A stretch of DNA of 64,000 bases from Fusarium oxysporum f. sp. lycopersici 4287 (lineage: Eukaryota; Ascomycota; Sordariomycetes; Hypocreales; Nectriaceae): NCBI RefSeq assembly GCF_000149955.1, contig NC_030993.1, positions 1,707,048 through 1,771,047 of the forward strand, read 5' to 3'. A model generated the notes under the pieces. That model was given only the letters and a program-made list of their open reading frames with translations, had not been told where the DNA came from and ran no database searches. The translations under genes and the position numbers were made by a program. Shown here piece after piece: positions 36,188 to 47,710 of the stretch. The number at the start of each line of letters is the position of its first letter. Within the stretch, counting starts at the first letter, position 1.

Positions 36188-38365
36188 TCAACCCCAGACA
36201 TCCTCAAGCCACTTATTTCCCTTCTTTGCCGCTTCAGCCCAGCTCCTAGCTTCAGCATCACTCCAATTATTCTGCGACTTCATTGAATCTTCCACCACGT
36301 TGCCAACTTCTCTAGCCATTGAAGCTCGACCGCAGAAGTAGATACTCGCGCCATCTCGAAGAAGATCACATACATCTTTCTTCCTCTCCTCAACTTTATC
36401 TTGAACGTACTTCTTTGGCTGTCCATCTGCACGGGAGAACGCAGTAACGATCTCAAGACTGCCTTGCAGTTCTTTCGAAACCTCGGCGAGTTCATCCCGA
36501 TAGAGATAGTCTTGATTAGGGGCACGGCATCCGAAAAATAGAATCATCTTTCCAATGGGCTTTCCTACAGATTTGAGACGTGCTCGTTCAAGAATAAACC
36601 CGCGGAAAGGAGCGAGACCAGTACCAGCACCGATCATGACGAGTGGCGTTGAGCTCATTGTTGGAAGTTTGAAGTTCGATCGGCGTAGACAAGCAAAGAC
36701 TTTGTGGCCTTTTAGAGCATCGCCGGGACCAGACAAAGCGTATGTAGGAGCGTCGGGTCCAATCTCGGGTTGCTTGCTGTCACCATTAAGAGAATTCCCA
36801 AGAGCGTAGAGGTAATTAGTTGTGACACCTCGGATGGACCTGCCTGGGTCTTGTTGAAGAGGCGAGTTATCAATACCGCAGGTAATCGAAAGCTTTCGTG
36901 CAGAAACTGTGCTCGATGACGAGATGGAGTAGTAGCGCGGCTGTGAGGTCGGTAAAGTCTCAACGACGTAAGATAGTGGAAGCTTGTCCCAAATAGACCC
37001 AGGGGCAACAAGAGTCAGAAGGCGACCCAGAGTAATATGGTGGTTGGCGATATATTCAGCATACGCCTCTTTACTCTTGCCCAGAGTTGTCAGGTTCTGA
37101 GCAACCTCTGCTGAAGGTGCAAATCTTGCAAGTTGGCCGACAGTTTCTCGAGATACAGGAGCTGAGATCTCGAGGTAGTGCCGGAAGAGGGCCAGTGCAG
37201 AAGTAGGACTGGGGATCTTGATTGATACGCCTTCTTCGAGGGGTTGAACAAGAAGAGGCTTCTCAGCTCGGTCTTCAAGATCAAGAGCCTTGAGGAGAAG
37301 TTGTATCTCGTGATCAGGATTAATAGGATAGACGGCAAGATGGTCACCAGTTCGGTATCGAAGCTCAGGATGATCTGAAATATCGAGCTCCATATGAAGG
37401 CAATTTCGCCCAGGAGATGTATAAAGCTCGTGGGATGACTGGACCGTCAAAGGTCGGATAGGAGAGTACTGCTTGACAATCTTTGCTGGTCCGCTTCGGT
37501 TCTGAATAGGCTCGCCAAGGTTGAGATCCATGATGTCAAGAGATTCATCCTCTACGAGCTGAATGCTTGGCTCATATGGGATGTCTCGCTCTTCATAGCC
37601 CATTTTGGTCTGAAAGTGAGTATACAGATCGTCCTTCCAGGAGAGGAAGTCCTCTTCTGTGCCACCCTGAGCATCGTTGGCCTTAGCCACAGACATCAAC
37701 CTCTGTGCACCAGCCTTGTCAAGGAAATCAGCAACAACATCGATAACACGATTATAGTATCGATAGCTGGTGTTGCCTAGACCGAAGGCCATGTATCGCA
37801 GGTTTGGCAGCTGAACATCAGGATTCTTGTGAAGCCACTCCCAGAATGCAGCTGTGTTGTCACTTGGATCACCTTCTCCGTATGTCGAGATGATGAAAAT
37901 GGCGAGTTTACTTTGAGGAAGATTGACGATGGACTCAGGGTCGTAGTCGCATAGGTCAGCGCAGAGGGTCTGAAGACCGAAGCGCAGATGGCATTCTTTT
38001 GAGAGTCTGTTGGCAAACATCTCTGCCGTACCCGACTGTGAACCCCAAAATATGACAACATCTTTACCCTAATAATCTGTGAGTATATCAATCCCTTGTC
38101 ATTATCCGAGAAAACTTACAGCTTCTTCCATCTTTTTTGCAATATCGCGAGTTGCTTTCGGCCCTGAAGAAGCACCGTCTTTTGATCCCATCCGTTCGAA
38201 CCAGATATGATGATAAGGATCTGGCTTATCCCAGACAATGCCGCGGAGAAGATATGCTGCCGATGCAATACCAACTGTACCCAGGGCAGCCATATCGGCG
38301 ATTGTCTGAGGTGGTCCCAGCTGGGAGAGCCGGTTAAAGGCTTCTGTTGCAAAGGCGTTAGACAT
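36188..38365 (-). CDS. NADPH-cytochrome P450 reductase (CPR)
   Basis: Two exons, 38365-38120 and 38068-36188, give 708 residues. An N-terminal anchor (MAALGTVGIASAAYLLRGIVW) holds it in the ER membrane. The flavodoxin FMN domain has FWGSQSGTAEMFANR, ISTYGEGDPSDNTA and FGLGNTSY. The FAD/NADPH half has RYYSISSSS, CGI...RGVTTNYLY, the NADPH-binding GAGTGLAPFRGFI and FFGCR, and the C-terminal YFCGRA. The protein ends in WLEDVWG with the terminal aromatic Trp near the end. It transfers electrons from NADPH to P450s. It lies head-to-head with a P450 gene, with a 672-nt gap, which suggests co-regulation. The primary cellular CPR in most fungi is not linked to a P450, so this may be a dedicated second reductase. 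Confidence 0.92.
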
Positions 38366-39037
38366 GATTTGCTAAAGACTATACTAGAAACGAGACAACA
38401 GTTTGCTTGAGTCTCTGAAGCGAGGAGACGAAGGATTGATATTCATATTCATAATCTTTTGTCTTTGCTTCATCCGCGGAATTTCTTTCTATCCTAGGAA
38501 ATCAACAGACTCTATCGCCCATCCCACTTAGATCAAAGAGTCTCCAGCGAAAACGTGGGGACTAGCGTAGAGGTTATCCAACGACCGCGGGGACTTTTAC
38601 CTAGACTTACAGTTCTGGATGGGGAAAATTTCCTATTTGGGCAAAGGAGCCACTTCATGGTGACGAGATGTGCGGGGATGAAGACACGGGGAAGACGAGA
38701 CGAGACGATGAAATCTAGATTCAAGGCGTTACCTGGTTCAGTATATTTCCCCATTTGTCTTCCCCGCACTCATGTTCTTGATTGGGATGGGGTTGAGGAC
38801 GGGGGTGGCTGAATGAGGCCAGAAGAGCTCTCATGCTTCTAGAGCAATTGCCTCGAAGTTGCCTTTCTCAGAGTATTTCTTTCTTGTATCAGTTATGGCA
38901 AGTCAACTTTGACGATGCAAGAATGGCCCTGGGGTGATGAACACAGACACATGGAATAGACTATTTCAATACAATATAACTCGTCTCTTCTGGGCTCATC
39001 AATCTCTATCAAAGACTCTACATCACAATCTCTCATC
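38366..39037. promoter_or_regulatory. Shared divergent promoter region of CPR and P450
   Basis: A 672-nt spacer with both genes reading outward. ORFs crossing it have no family features. No single binding motif could be assigned by eye. Confidence 0.5.
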
Positions 39038-40624
39038 ATGTACGCACAAGTTGTATCTGTCTTTACAGCAGTATGTCTCCTCACGTATTTCGCCCTCTAC
39101 CCCATCTACACATATCTTCGCGATGCCAAAGGTCTCCGGCGGTACCCCAACTTCCACCCCCTGGCGGGAATAACCAATATCCCTTTTGTCCGCGAAGCAG
39201 CCAAGGGTTTCCGCTCCCGTACTCTGTATGAGATGCACAAGACCCATCCCGTGATCCGCACTGGCCCAAATTCTCTATCCTATGGCTCCATCCAAGCCAT
39301 CAAGGATATCTATGGACATGGCACAAAATGCACCAAGGGAGAGTTCTACGAGACTCTTGCTGGCAGCCACTATCACTTAGCCGATGTCATCGACAAGGCC
39401 GATCATGCTAGAAAGCGCCGTGCCCTTTCTGCTGCATATGCCTTGAAGAATCTTGAAAACTGGGAGTTTAAAGTGGCCGATAAGGCAGAGCGTTTCATCC
39501 GCGCTGCCGATGCTGCTTGTACTCTGCCACTCAAAGAAGGCTTCACACGGCCCGACCCTAGAGATCTCAACTTCGATTACCGTGCATTTACCAACTTCTT
39601 CACCCTCGACGCCATAGCAGATATTGGCCTTAGCGAGCGTCTCGGTTTTCTTGACCAAGGCCATGATCGCGTGAAAGCCGAGCGTATGGATGGAACTATC
39701 CACGAAGTCAACTTCCGAGAGTGTCTTCACTCAACAGCCCGTGCTCAGTCTATTCTCGCCTGGACTGAGAAGTGGTACAACTTCAATGTTGAAGTGTCCA
39801 AGTGGTTCTCAAAAGATTTCCGCCAGTGGTGGCACCTCAACGAAGGCTGGAACGATATTGTGTATCATCGCGCAACACAGCGTCTTGAGCGATATAAGAA
39901 TGGCGAGAGACTGCCTGATTTCTTCCAAGCTCTCATGGACCACAGCGAGGCCAATCCTCCTGGTCTTGAGTGGGGAGAGATTGTCGCTGAAGTTTCCATC
40001 ATGATGAATGCTGGCTCTGATACCACTGCTATCGCGATGAACAACGTCATGTATTGGCTTCTGAAGAACCCGTCTTGCATGGCGAAGCTTCGAGAAGAAG
40101 TTGACTCTGTTCTTGATCCTGAAGAGATCGTTGCTCCCTACGATAAAGTCAAGCATCTTCCCTACCTTCGAGCCTGCTTAGACGAATCTCTTCGCATCAC
40201 ACCGCCAACGACTTTTGGTCTTCCTCGCCGTACACCCCCTGAAGGCTGGAATATTCTCGGTGATTATATCCCTGGAGATACTACGGTGTCTATCTCGGCG
40301 TATGTCACACACAGAGACCCTCAAGTCTTTCCCGATCCTGAGTCATACGCTCCGGAGAGATGGCTCGGAGAGAAGGGCAAGGACTTGCAGCCATATTTTA
40401 TCGCCTTCAGTGCCGGAGCCCGCGGCTGCATCGGCCGAAATATCAGTTATCTTGAGCAAACTGTACTATTGGCTAGTGTTGTGCATAGGTATGAGTGGGC
40501 ATTGCCTTATCCAGAGTGGGAACCAGAACGCAGAGAGGCGATGAATCTTGCTCCTGGCCCTATGCCCCTCAAGGTTTGGCGTCGAGACTTGGGTGTGGAA
40601 GAAGTTGACGAAAAGGGCAATTAG
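39038..40624 (+). CDS. Cytochrome P450 monooxygenase, benzoate-4-monooxygenase-like group
   Basis: Intronless ORF of 528 residues. An N-terminal helix (VVSVFTAVCLLTYFALYPIYTYL) anchors it to the ER. The I-helix oxygen-binding motif is AGSDTTAIA, the ExxR motif is DESLR, PERW follows, and the haem-binding loop FSAGARGCIGRN places the axial cysteine at residue 464. The protein has the overall look of the large fungal group usually labelled benzoate 4-monooxygenase; the true substrate cannot be read from the sequence. It is divergent from a P450 reductase gene and followed by a Zn2Cys6 regulator, which makes a small regulated oxidation module plausible. Confidence 0.9.
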   Translation: MYAQVVSVFTAVCLLTYFALYPIYTYLRDAKGLRRYPNFHPLAGITNIPFVREAAKGFRSRTLYEMHKTHPVIRTGPNSLSYGSIQAIKDIYGHGTKCTKGEFYETLAGSHYHLADVIDKADHARKRRALSAAYALKNLENWEFKVADKAERFIRAADAACTLPLKEGFTRPDPRDLNFDYRAFTNFFTLDAIADIGLSERLGFLDQGHDRVKAERMDGTIHEVNFRECLHSTARAQSILAWTEKWYNFNVEVSKWFSKDFRQWWHLNEGWNDIVYHRATQRLERYKNGERLPDFFQALMDHSEANPPGLEWGEIVAEVSIMMNAGSDTTAIAMNNVMYWLLKNPSCMAKLREEVDSVLDPEEIVAPYDKVKHLPYLRACLDESLRITPPTTFGLPRRTPPEGWNILGDYIPGDTTVSISAYVTHRDPQVFPDPESYAPERWLGEKGKDLQPYFIAFSAGARGCIGRNISYLEQTVLLASVVHRYEWALPYPEWEPERREAMNLAPGPMPLKVWRRDLGVEEVDEKGN

Positions 40625-41220
40625 AATAAACGTAATAATGACTTTGGACTTGGTTCGTAGATCAAACCAGTCAAATTCGAGATCATTTGACCAACGCAAG
40701 AGGAAAGGTCTCCATGTCGGGGTGAAGTCCGCACAAGTGTTACAGTGAGGTCCCGATCTCCAAAATCAGCAGATACAGGCACTGTTTAGCCCAGATTAAC
40801 CCCGTGCCAACATAAAGAGATAAGTTTCTTAGAGGATATTGTCCTAAGATTGTCTAAACCATGTAAAACCTATCCTGATTTACAAAATTTAGGCACCCTT
40901 AGGATAATATTCCCTTAGAATATCCTAAAACCCGGCCACCTTGATCAGTCCCTTGTAAAACTTGGGCCATTTAGTATACATGGCGCTACATTTGCTCTAT
41001 AGAATTCCTAAGATGGCGAGAATTCCGTTACCCCCACAACATCAACCGGATACCATACAGACAACATAACGCAACCCCATTACTGATAGGAAGCTAAACC
41101 GAAGGCAATGGCTTGAGGCAAAAGGTAAACGTCAATCTGTAGTCTGTCATGCTTTTATACGGTCATTGTTGTAATCACGATGTTTGGAGAGTTCAAGAAG
41201 TAATCAGTCATGAATATCCA
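40625..41220. other. AT-rich spacer with inverted repeats
   Basis: Convergent 3' flanks of the P450 and Zn2Cys6 genes. TTAGGATA (40899-40906) pairs with TATCCTAA (40921-40928) around a further partly palindromic centre. A second partial palindrome, CTTAG...CTAAG, lies at 40828-40848. These may be remains of a small mobile element or strong 3'-end structures. Confidence 0.4.
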
Positions 41221-43679
41221 TTACACCAACTGCAAGTTGCTATTTAACATCCCTGAGATAGGCATTCCAGAATTCACGTTCTCAGGAGATTCGGTCCAAC
41301 CCCAAGCTTCCTTTAAATACTCTTGTCTGCAATGGCTGTTAGACTAGTAACTGAGAGAATCTGGTTTCGGCTTACACTGATCGATTCGGCCACCCAAATT
41401 GTACATCTGCTTTTTGTAGCATGCCATATAGGGCTTCCTGTTCAAACAAGTTATTGAATCGGTCACCCGCCATCGTTATAGCCAAGCAAGCATATCTATA
41501 GAAAAAAAATTAGCGAGATACTGTTACAAGGAGAAACGTTGGTTGGTCATACGCATAGCCCGTTGGATTGCGTTGGTTAGACTATTTTCCCACATTAGTA
41601 GAAATCCTCGACATCAGTAACAAATTCTCACCTCAGCAACACCACACACCATCTTGACCGTCCTTCTAATCTCCTCATTTATTGACTTGGCCGCTTTGGC
41701 CTGCCCGGGACCTAATTTTGGTGTCCTAGGGTTGTGAGCTGCTAACAAAACCTGAATCAGCAGGTAATGGAGCACTCCTGTAACCACGGCGTCGTTGAGA
41801 TACAGCGCTTGTGGGAAGATACCAGGTGAATCAGTGTTGATGTACATCGGATGAAAGTGCCATGGCCTATCCGCCCACCATCGCTCTTGAGCCTCTTGCA
41901 ACCTCTCCCATGCTGAGAAGCTCTGATCTTCCGACCCATAACAATAACGTAGACAAGCAGCACATTGCAAGATAGTTAAATTTGCAAAGGTGCAACAGGT
42001 GTCATCGTTTTGAACAAGCCTAGAGATGTCTTCCAAGGCGAAATTTGGGTGGACGGGCCGGGCCTGCATAAAAGCCATGTGTATCTCTTGGTATCGTTGT
42101 TAGCATACATTACGACCAAAGCAGAGGTGCCTCCTTACCTTGCCGTAGTGCAACCCAGAATGCCGCACGTCGTAGTCCAGTAAAGTCTAAAACTTTTTCT
42201 TGAGCTGCAACAAAGACTCGAGTACCAACAAGATGTGATTCGCTGGCCGTGTCTGCAGATGTGAGGGGCACGTCGAGTTCCTCCATGTAGCGAAGAATGA
42301 CAATGGCAGTGAGGAGATTTTCGTCCATGACAGCTGCAGAACTGCTCAGGGCAGGGATGAGAGCATCGAGGCAGTTCTGGTGATAACGGTCGCCGACTAA
42401 GCCATCAAAGCCATCAATTCTGCTTAATCGTTTGGCAGAAGCCGCAAGCACTGCGTTCATAAGTGGAGGACATATGACTGCTCGACGCGGGACAATCGTA
42501 GCGAAATGTCGCTCGCTGTCACACAAATCGAAGAGCGGTGCCAAAACGTGGATGAAGTTGTAAAATAACATCGCCTCCTGTGGATCTTCCAGTGGCCATC
42601 TCGGCGTATCCAAGTAAATACCTGAGATGGCTTCGGCAACATTGTCCACTGGAATTGGAAGGTCTGTTCCACGAGAGCTCGCGAGCGCCGCGGCAACTTG
42701 AGGACTTCCAACACCCAAAACAATATCACTACTAAGGATAGGAGATTCGATAGTGTGAGGTCCCGAAAACGATGCGAAAGGTCCTATGGTATCAGACTTC
42801 TGGCTGGGTGAGATAGCACCGCTAGGGTCCGAGCGAGAGGTGTTCTTCCAATTTCCACTTGAAGATGGACTTAATGCTCGTTTCTTTGAAGGGCGCTCCT
42901 GGTCTATATTGGAAGAAGAGATCCCAAAGACTGAAGTTGAGTTGGATCTGTCCTGATCGGAATAAGACGTTGAATCATTTGATCGAATTGTTTGTAGAGA
43001 AGCAAGGGCCGGTGAAGATTGATTGCTGGCATTGTCGATATCACGTCCAATGTCGAAGTTTTCCAATGTGTCCAGGTTGTTCGAATCATGGATGTTAATG
43101 ATGTCTGGAGTCTCATCAACAAAACTTAGAGCTCTGGTTGTCTTGACCCATGGTTGATCTTGAGAGAAATTGTAGTCTCTATTCTTGGCTTCAACAGCCT
43201 TACCAGATCGTATACTTCGCGTGGTAAGCAACAGAAGTCGATGACAGAAAGGGCAACATACCTTGGATTCAGACCATGACGAAATCTCACACTGAAACCT
43301 CGAACGCACTCAATATCGCTCTTTCGACAATTGGCACAAGAAGGTTTATCGTTGTCACCTTTTTTTTCGGATTAGTTTCCATTGTTGGAAAGGTGATGTG
43401 CAATACAAGCCACCACCGTTGGTAAATTTAATGTAACCCTTACACTTGAGATGTCTATCAGAAGTTGATAGTCAGAACATATTGCTCCAGAGGACACAAC
43501 GGAGCAATCAAAACGGGTAATATTTCCTATGTCAACGAGATAGAGACTCACCTTTGCTTACAGACCTTGGAAACGGTATCTATCAGTTTACAGCCTTTAG
43601 GGGCTATCGTAGCGGGGCGACTTACCATACAGGGGTTGAGAGGCCTTGTCTTAGTTGTCGTTGATAGAGACTCTTGCAT
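41221..43679 (-). CDS. Zn2Cys6 (GAL4-type) transcription factor with fungal-specific TF domain
   Basis: Nine exons give 653 residues with exact frame: 43679-43626, 43565-43552, 43454-43444, 43358-43262, 43214-42139, 42086-41632, 41581-41553, 41495-41376 and 41326-41221. The zinc cluster is at residues 17-44: Cys17, 20, 27, 34, 37 and 44 in perfect CX2CX6CX6CX2CX6C spacing. It is encoded by four small exons, including micro-exons of 14 and 11 nt; intron 3 splits the codon of Cys27. A Ser-rich linker and a middle homology region (PRWPLEDPQEAMLFYNFIH..., LNDAVVTGVLHYLLIQVLLAAH) follow. This class binds CGG half-sites and regulates nearby or remote metabolic genes. It is divergent from the sugar transporter and convergent with the P450; either could be a target (inference). 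Confidence 0.88.
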
Positions 43680-44560
43680 GATTCATAAGGCAACTGTTAC
43701 CAGGGGACAGCGGGTATCATTAACGAAAAGACGGCCCGTTCCAACCAAACTTTTGATGATGATGAGGAGAATTGAGGGATGGAGCAAAGAAGGAATATGA
43801 CCCAGAGTTGATGAAAAGGGCAGTTGCCTTTCTTGATCAAAAAGAGCAAGTTAGCCCGCCATGAGTCGGCACTAATCGACGGGCAAATCAACGTCCAGCT
43901 GAATCAAATTAGCCCCGAACTTTAACATGAGACCCACTGAAGCTCACTGGAGAACAGGCCGCTCTCGCCACTATAGCTTCCCCATGGGGATGGTGATGGC
44001 TTCAGTCGGTAATCTGTCTGGGGACTGACGCACATCCGGAGTAAACGAGCCTAGCATGGTCCAGAATCCCAGCTCATCCAATCAATTGAGTCCTCGGCCT
44101 TGGAGATTCTGGTCTAAATGCCGCTCGTTAGTGTAATCCGGGGGCAAGGCGTCAGGGCGTTGAGACTCTGACCATGCTAGTCATTCCACGTTTTTCTGAA
44201 AGGGAAATATTCATCCCCTCATTAACATCAGCTACAGATAATCAAGTTCTGGAGTAGCAAGGAGTATCAAACCCGAATACTGGTTTGGTGGTGTGCTTCA
44301 CCTGGGATGTTTAATATATAAGACCTTCGAACATCAGCTGAATCGCTTCTTTCCAGATCAGCATCGAACCCCATCTTCTCATTCTTCAAACCTCTCTGGA
44401 CATCTCTAAAGAGATCCATTAACTCTTTGAACCCGCTTTCGTTTCTTCGGTACTCTCTTCATAGAGATTTTGAAGTTTCTTCAAAACTCCTGAACCTCTT
44501 CTGACAGACTGTGTTGAACCCCAATATCAGCTTCACACCACCACAACCCCAACCGGCATC
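43680..44560. promoter_or_regulatory. Divergent promoter region of the Zn2Cys6 factor and the sugar transporter
   Basis: An 881-nt spacer between divergent genes. The transporter side has a TATA candidate and a pyrimidine-rich leader (44380-44480). No CGG-paired site was confirmed by eye. Confidence 0.45.
44315..44322 (+). promoter_or_regulatory. TATA-box candidate of the sugar transporter gene
   Basis: TATATAAG lies about 240 nt upstream of the start codon at 44561 and just before a pyrimidine-rich leader, consistent with a TATA box and a leader of about 200 nt. Confidence 0.45.
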
Positions 44561-46213
44561 ATGTCCAAGGCCGATACCAAGGAACATCTCGAGCATCTCG
44601 AGGATACGGGTTCCCCAAATTCCATTCACGAAATCAACATCGATGATCTCGACTCCATCGAGCAGACCAAGACCGGCAAGTTTTCCTGGCTTGTCAGTAT
44701 CACTGCTGCCATCGGTGGCATGCTGTTTGGTTATGATACTGGAATCATATCCGCTGTGCTTGTATGTCCTTTCTATCTTTCTCCTTTGATTTGCTGCCTC
44801 GGGTACTGACGTGGGATATAGGTCTACATCCACCAAGACCTCGGCAAGACTCTTACGTCTCAGGAGAAAGAACTCATCACCTCGATCACCTCCGGTGGTG
44901 CCTTTCTGGGTGCCATCTTTGCAGGATGTTCTGCTGATCGTTACGGACGAAAGGTTGCTATCTATGTGGGCTGTGTCCTCTTCACTGTCGGTGCCGTCAT
45001 CCAAGCCGCTTCTTTCTCAGTCGCGCAGATGACTGTTGGCCGCCTCATCGTTGGTCTGGGGGTGGGGAGTGCTGCAATGGTCGTACCTTTATATATTGCT
45101 GAAGTGAGCCCTGGCAAGTATCGAGGTCGTATGATCGGTCTTGATAATATGTCTATCACTGGTGGTCAGCTTGTCTCCTACGGCATTGGAGCCGCGTTCG
45201 CACACGTTTCATCTGGCTGGCGATACATGGTAGGCGGTGGTGCCATCCCTGCTATCGTACTTGCCGCTCTTCTCCCTTTCTGTCCCGAATCTCCTCGTCA
45301 GCTCATCTACCACGGAAAGGCTGAAGAGGCGGCCGCAGTCATCAGGCGTATCTTTCCCAATGGTACCGAAGCACAGGTCCAGGACAAGATTCGCCATATC
45401 ACACACCACGTCAACGAGGCCAAGTCTCTTAATGCTGGCAAGTCTCAGTGGTGGGTGTTCAAGCAGCTCTATGTCAACCCCGCAAACTTCCGGACTCTCG
45501 TCTCTGCCTGCGGACTCATGGCTATTTCTCAACTCAGCGGCTTCAACTCTCTCATGTACTATTCTCCTCTACTGTTCTCCCTCGTTGGGTTTTCTAACCC
45601 CGTAGCTGTGGGAACAGTAATTGCTGGCACCAACTTCATTTTCACCTGGGTCAACCTCATGCTTGTTGACCGTGCTGGCCGCCGAAGGATTTTAATCTGC
45701 ACAGTTCCTTTCATGGGTATCGCTCTCATAGTTGCTGCTGTGTGTTTTAAGTATATCCCTATCAACCATGATCTCTCTCTGGCATCAGACGCCAAGATTG
45801 GTTGGCCTGCTATTGTGGTCCTCGTCAGCATGGTGATCTTTGTAGGTTTCTACTCTTCTGGTATCGGCAACACGGCTTGGCTTTCAAGCGAGTTCTTCCC
45901 CATGGAAGTTCGAGCTATGGGAACTATGATGCTCACCATGACCTGCTGGGGATCCAATATCATTGTGTCTTCAACATTTCTTACTCAAATGGAGAATACT
46001 ACCCCCTCTGGTGCTTTCGGATTCTACGCTGCCATCTGCATTCTCGGCTGGGTTTGCATCTACTTCTGTTACCCTGAAGTCAAGGGCATGACTCTTGAGG
46101 ATATTCGAGAGATTTTCGAGCACGGCTTCGGTGTTCAGCGAGCACGAGAAATCCAGAAAGAGATGAAGCTTCTCAGGAAATCTGCTGCCTCTGCTGAGGT
46201 CGCCAAGGCTTAG
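44561..46213 (+). CDS. MFS sugar/polyol transporter, myo-inositol (ITR) type
   Basis: Two exons, 44561-44761 and 44822-46213, give 530 residues. Twelve membrane helices are expected in the plasma membrane. Sugar-porter signatures visible are GGMLFGYDTGIISAVL, GCSADRYGRKVA, VGRLIVGLGVGSAAMVVPLY, then AEVSPGKYRGRM, PESPRQL and DRAGRRRI. The PESPRQL form and the long Asp/Glu-rich N-terminus resemble fungal myo-inositol/H+ symporters rather than hexose carriers; this substrate call is by resemblance only. About 1.5 kb downstream on the same strand is an inositol-2-dehydrogenase-like gene, which fits inositol uptake. Confidence 0.88.
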
Positions 46214-47710
46214 TAAGCGGCTGGAAGTATGTGAAAGATGTTTGTATTGGCACCATTTTGGGGCTTGAGGGTTACAATTACACAGAAGTTCTTCAGAGGC
46301 GGTCTGCTGGGTTCATATACGATTCGACGTTAGTAGATAGGACACCTAAAGAAGGCAATCATATATATGTCAGTACCAAGGGTCTCCAAATCTCTCCTTC
46401 TTATAAATTTGCCAATAAGCGCTAAATACTTTGAAGAACTAACCAGGGGAGCCTATTGGTATTCTGAAGAACTTCGCAAGTCGCCGAACGGATCTTCTAC
46501 AGAATCCAGGCTGTATTTAGGGAAGTTATGATGAGATCTCACAAGTTAGCCCAAGGTAGACTAAAATTATCCTATGATGCTCTAAAACACACGGAACCCA
46601 AGGACTGGTGCTCGCGATGCACACACTGTATGTGAAGGTATGCTAGCAAGACTGCATTTTGGGAAAATACCTTCACGTTATCTACCTCGTATGAATTTTT
46701 GCTTAAGAAATGGACAGAGGTTCCAAGGATGATGAGCGGTGTCAGGTATACTGCGACTCTGACTGTTGAATGGATCATCAACGAGTTGCAAGAAGCACGT
46801 TGAGAAGACGTGGGGAGAGACTGAGAGAATAATTTGCAGAGAAGTATAAGCAGGTCCATTTATACCATATGATTTATAATAACCTGATGGGAAGATTCTA
46901 CTGAAAAAAATCATCGTGAGATTTCTGATGTGGTGTTGTGTTCAACCGAATAATTTCAGCGAGTAAACATAGCGAAATATTTTACCAACCAATCCAAACC
47001 AACGGAATAGGAAATTCCCCAGTCGGAAACCACGGCGAGATTTTCCATGACGAGAATATCTAAGAGATGTTGCCTCCTTCGGCCAATCTTTCCAATCACG
47101 TCTTCTTCTTTTGAGTCAGCGAGGGGTTCGGAGAGTTAAGCCTCACTCGCAATGCGGAGGCGATCCATGCTGTTGCGGGGTCTTCAGGGGTCTGGGTTCC
47201 GAACTGCAGGTCTACTTACAGTAGGAGGCCCCGATGGAAACTTCGTAGCTAATTGCTCCATTTGGCAATCTGACTTATATTCTCCACTTGTAACTCATCT
47301 TCAACCTGCATCGTCTGTCTAAGATGAGAAAAGTTGACAATCTAGCCAATGGCTATGATACTATTCTGACTGAAAAGCGGAAGAATGTAGATCTTGTGAC
47401 TTCTATTCTAAGCCACTGGCAGAAACCATGTACTCGTGCAACGTGGGTTTGTCCAATTGAGTTGAATTTGGTGTTAGGGTTGAGAAAGGTTCGAGAAAAC
47501 AACGAGCAATGCCGCCAGAGCTCCGACTATCGGTGTAAATATTCTAGGCCTAGATTACCGAGAGAGATCAAGGTATAAGGGAGGAGAGCTCGCTCATGCT
47601 CATCATCTCTCAGCTATTAACTCTTCAGTCTCATTGTTGCTACGAGAACCCAACAGACACACAGCTTTAACCTAATCTTCTCTCTGTAACGTCTTTCTTC
47701 TCTCAACACA
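46214..47710. other. Spacer of about 1.5 kb, no gene seen
   Basis: It lies between the transporter and the dehydrogenase, both on the plus strand, so its right part should hold the dehydrogenase promoter. ORFs here (for example 46572-46914 minus and 47324-47578 plus) have no family features. Confidence 0.4.
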
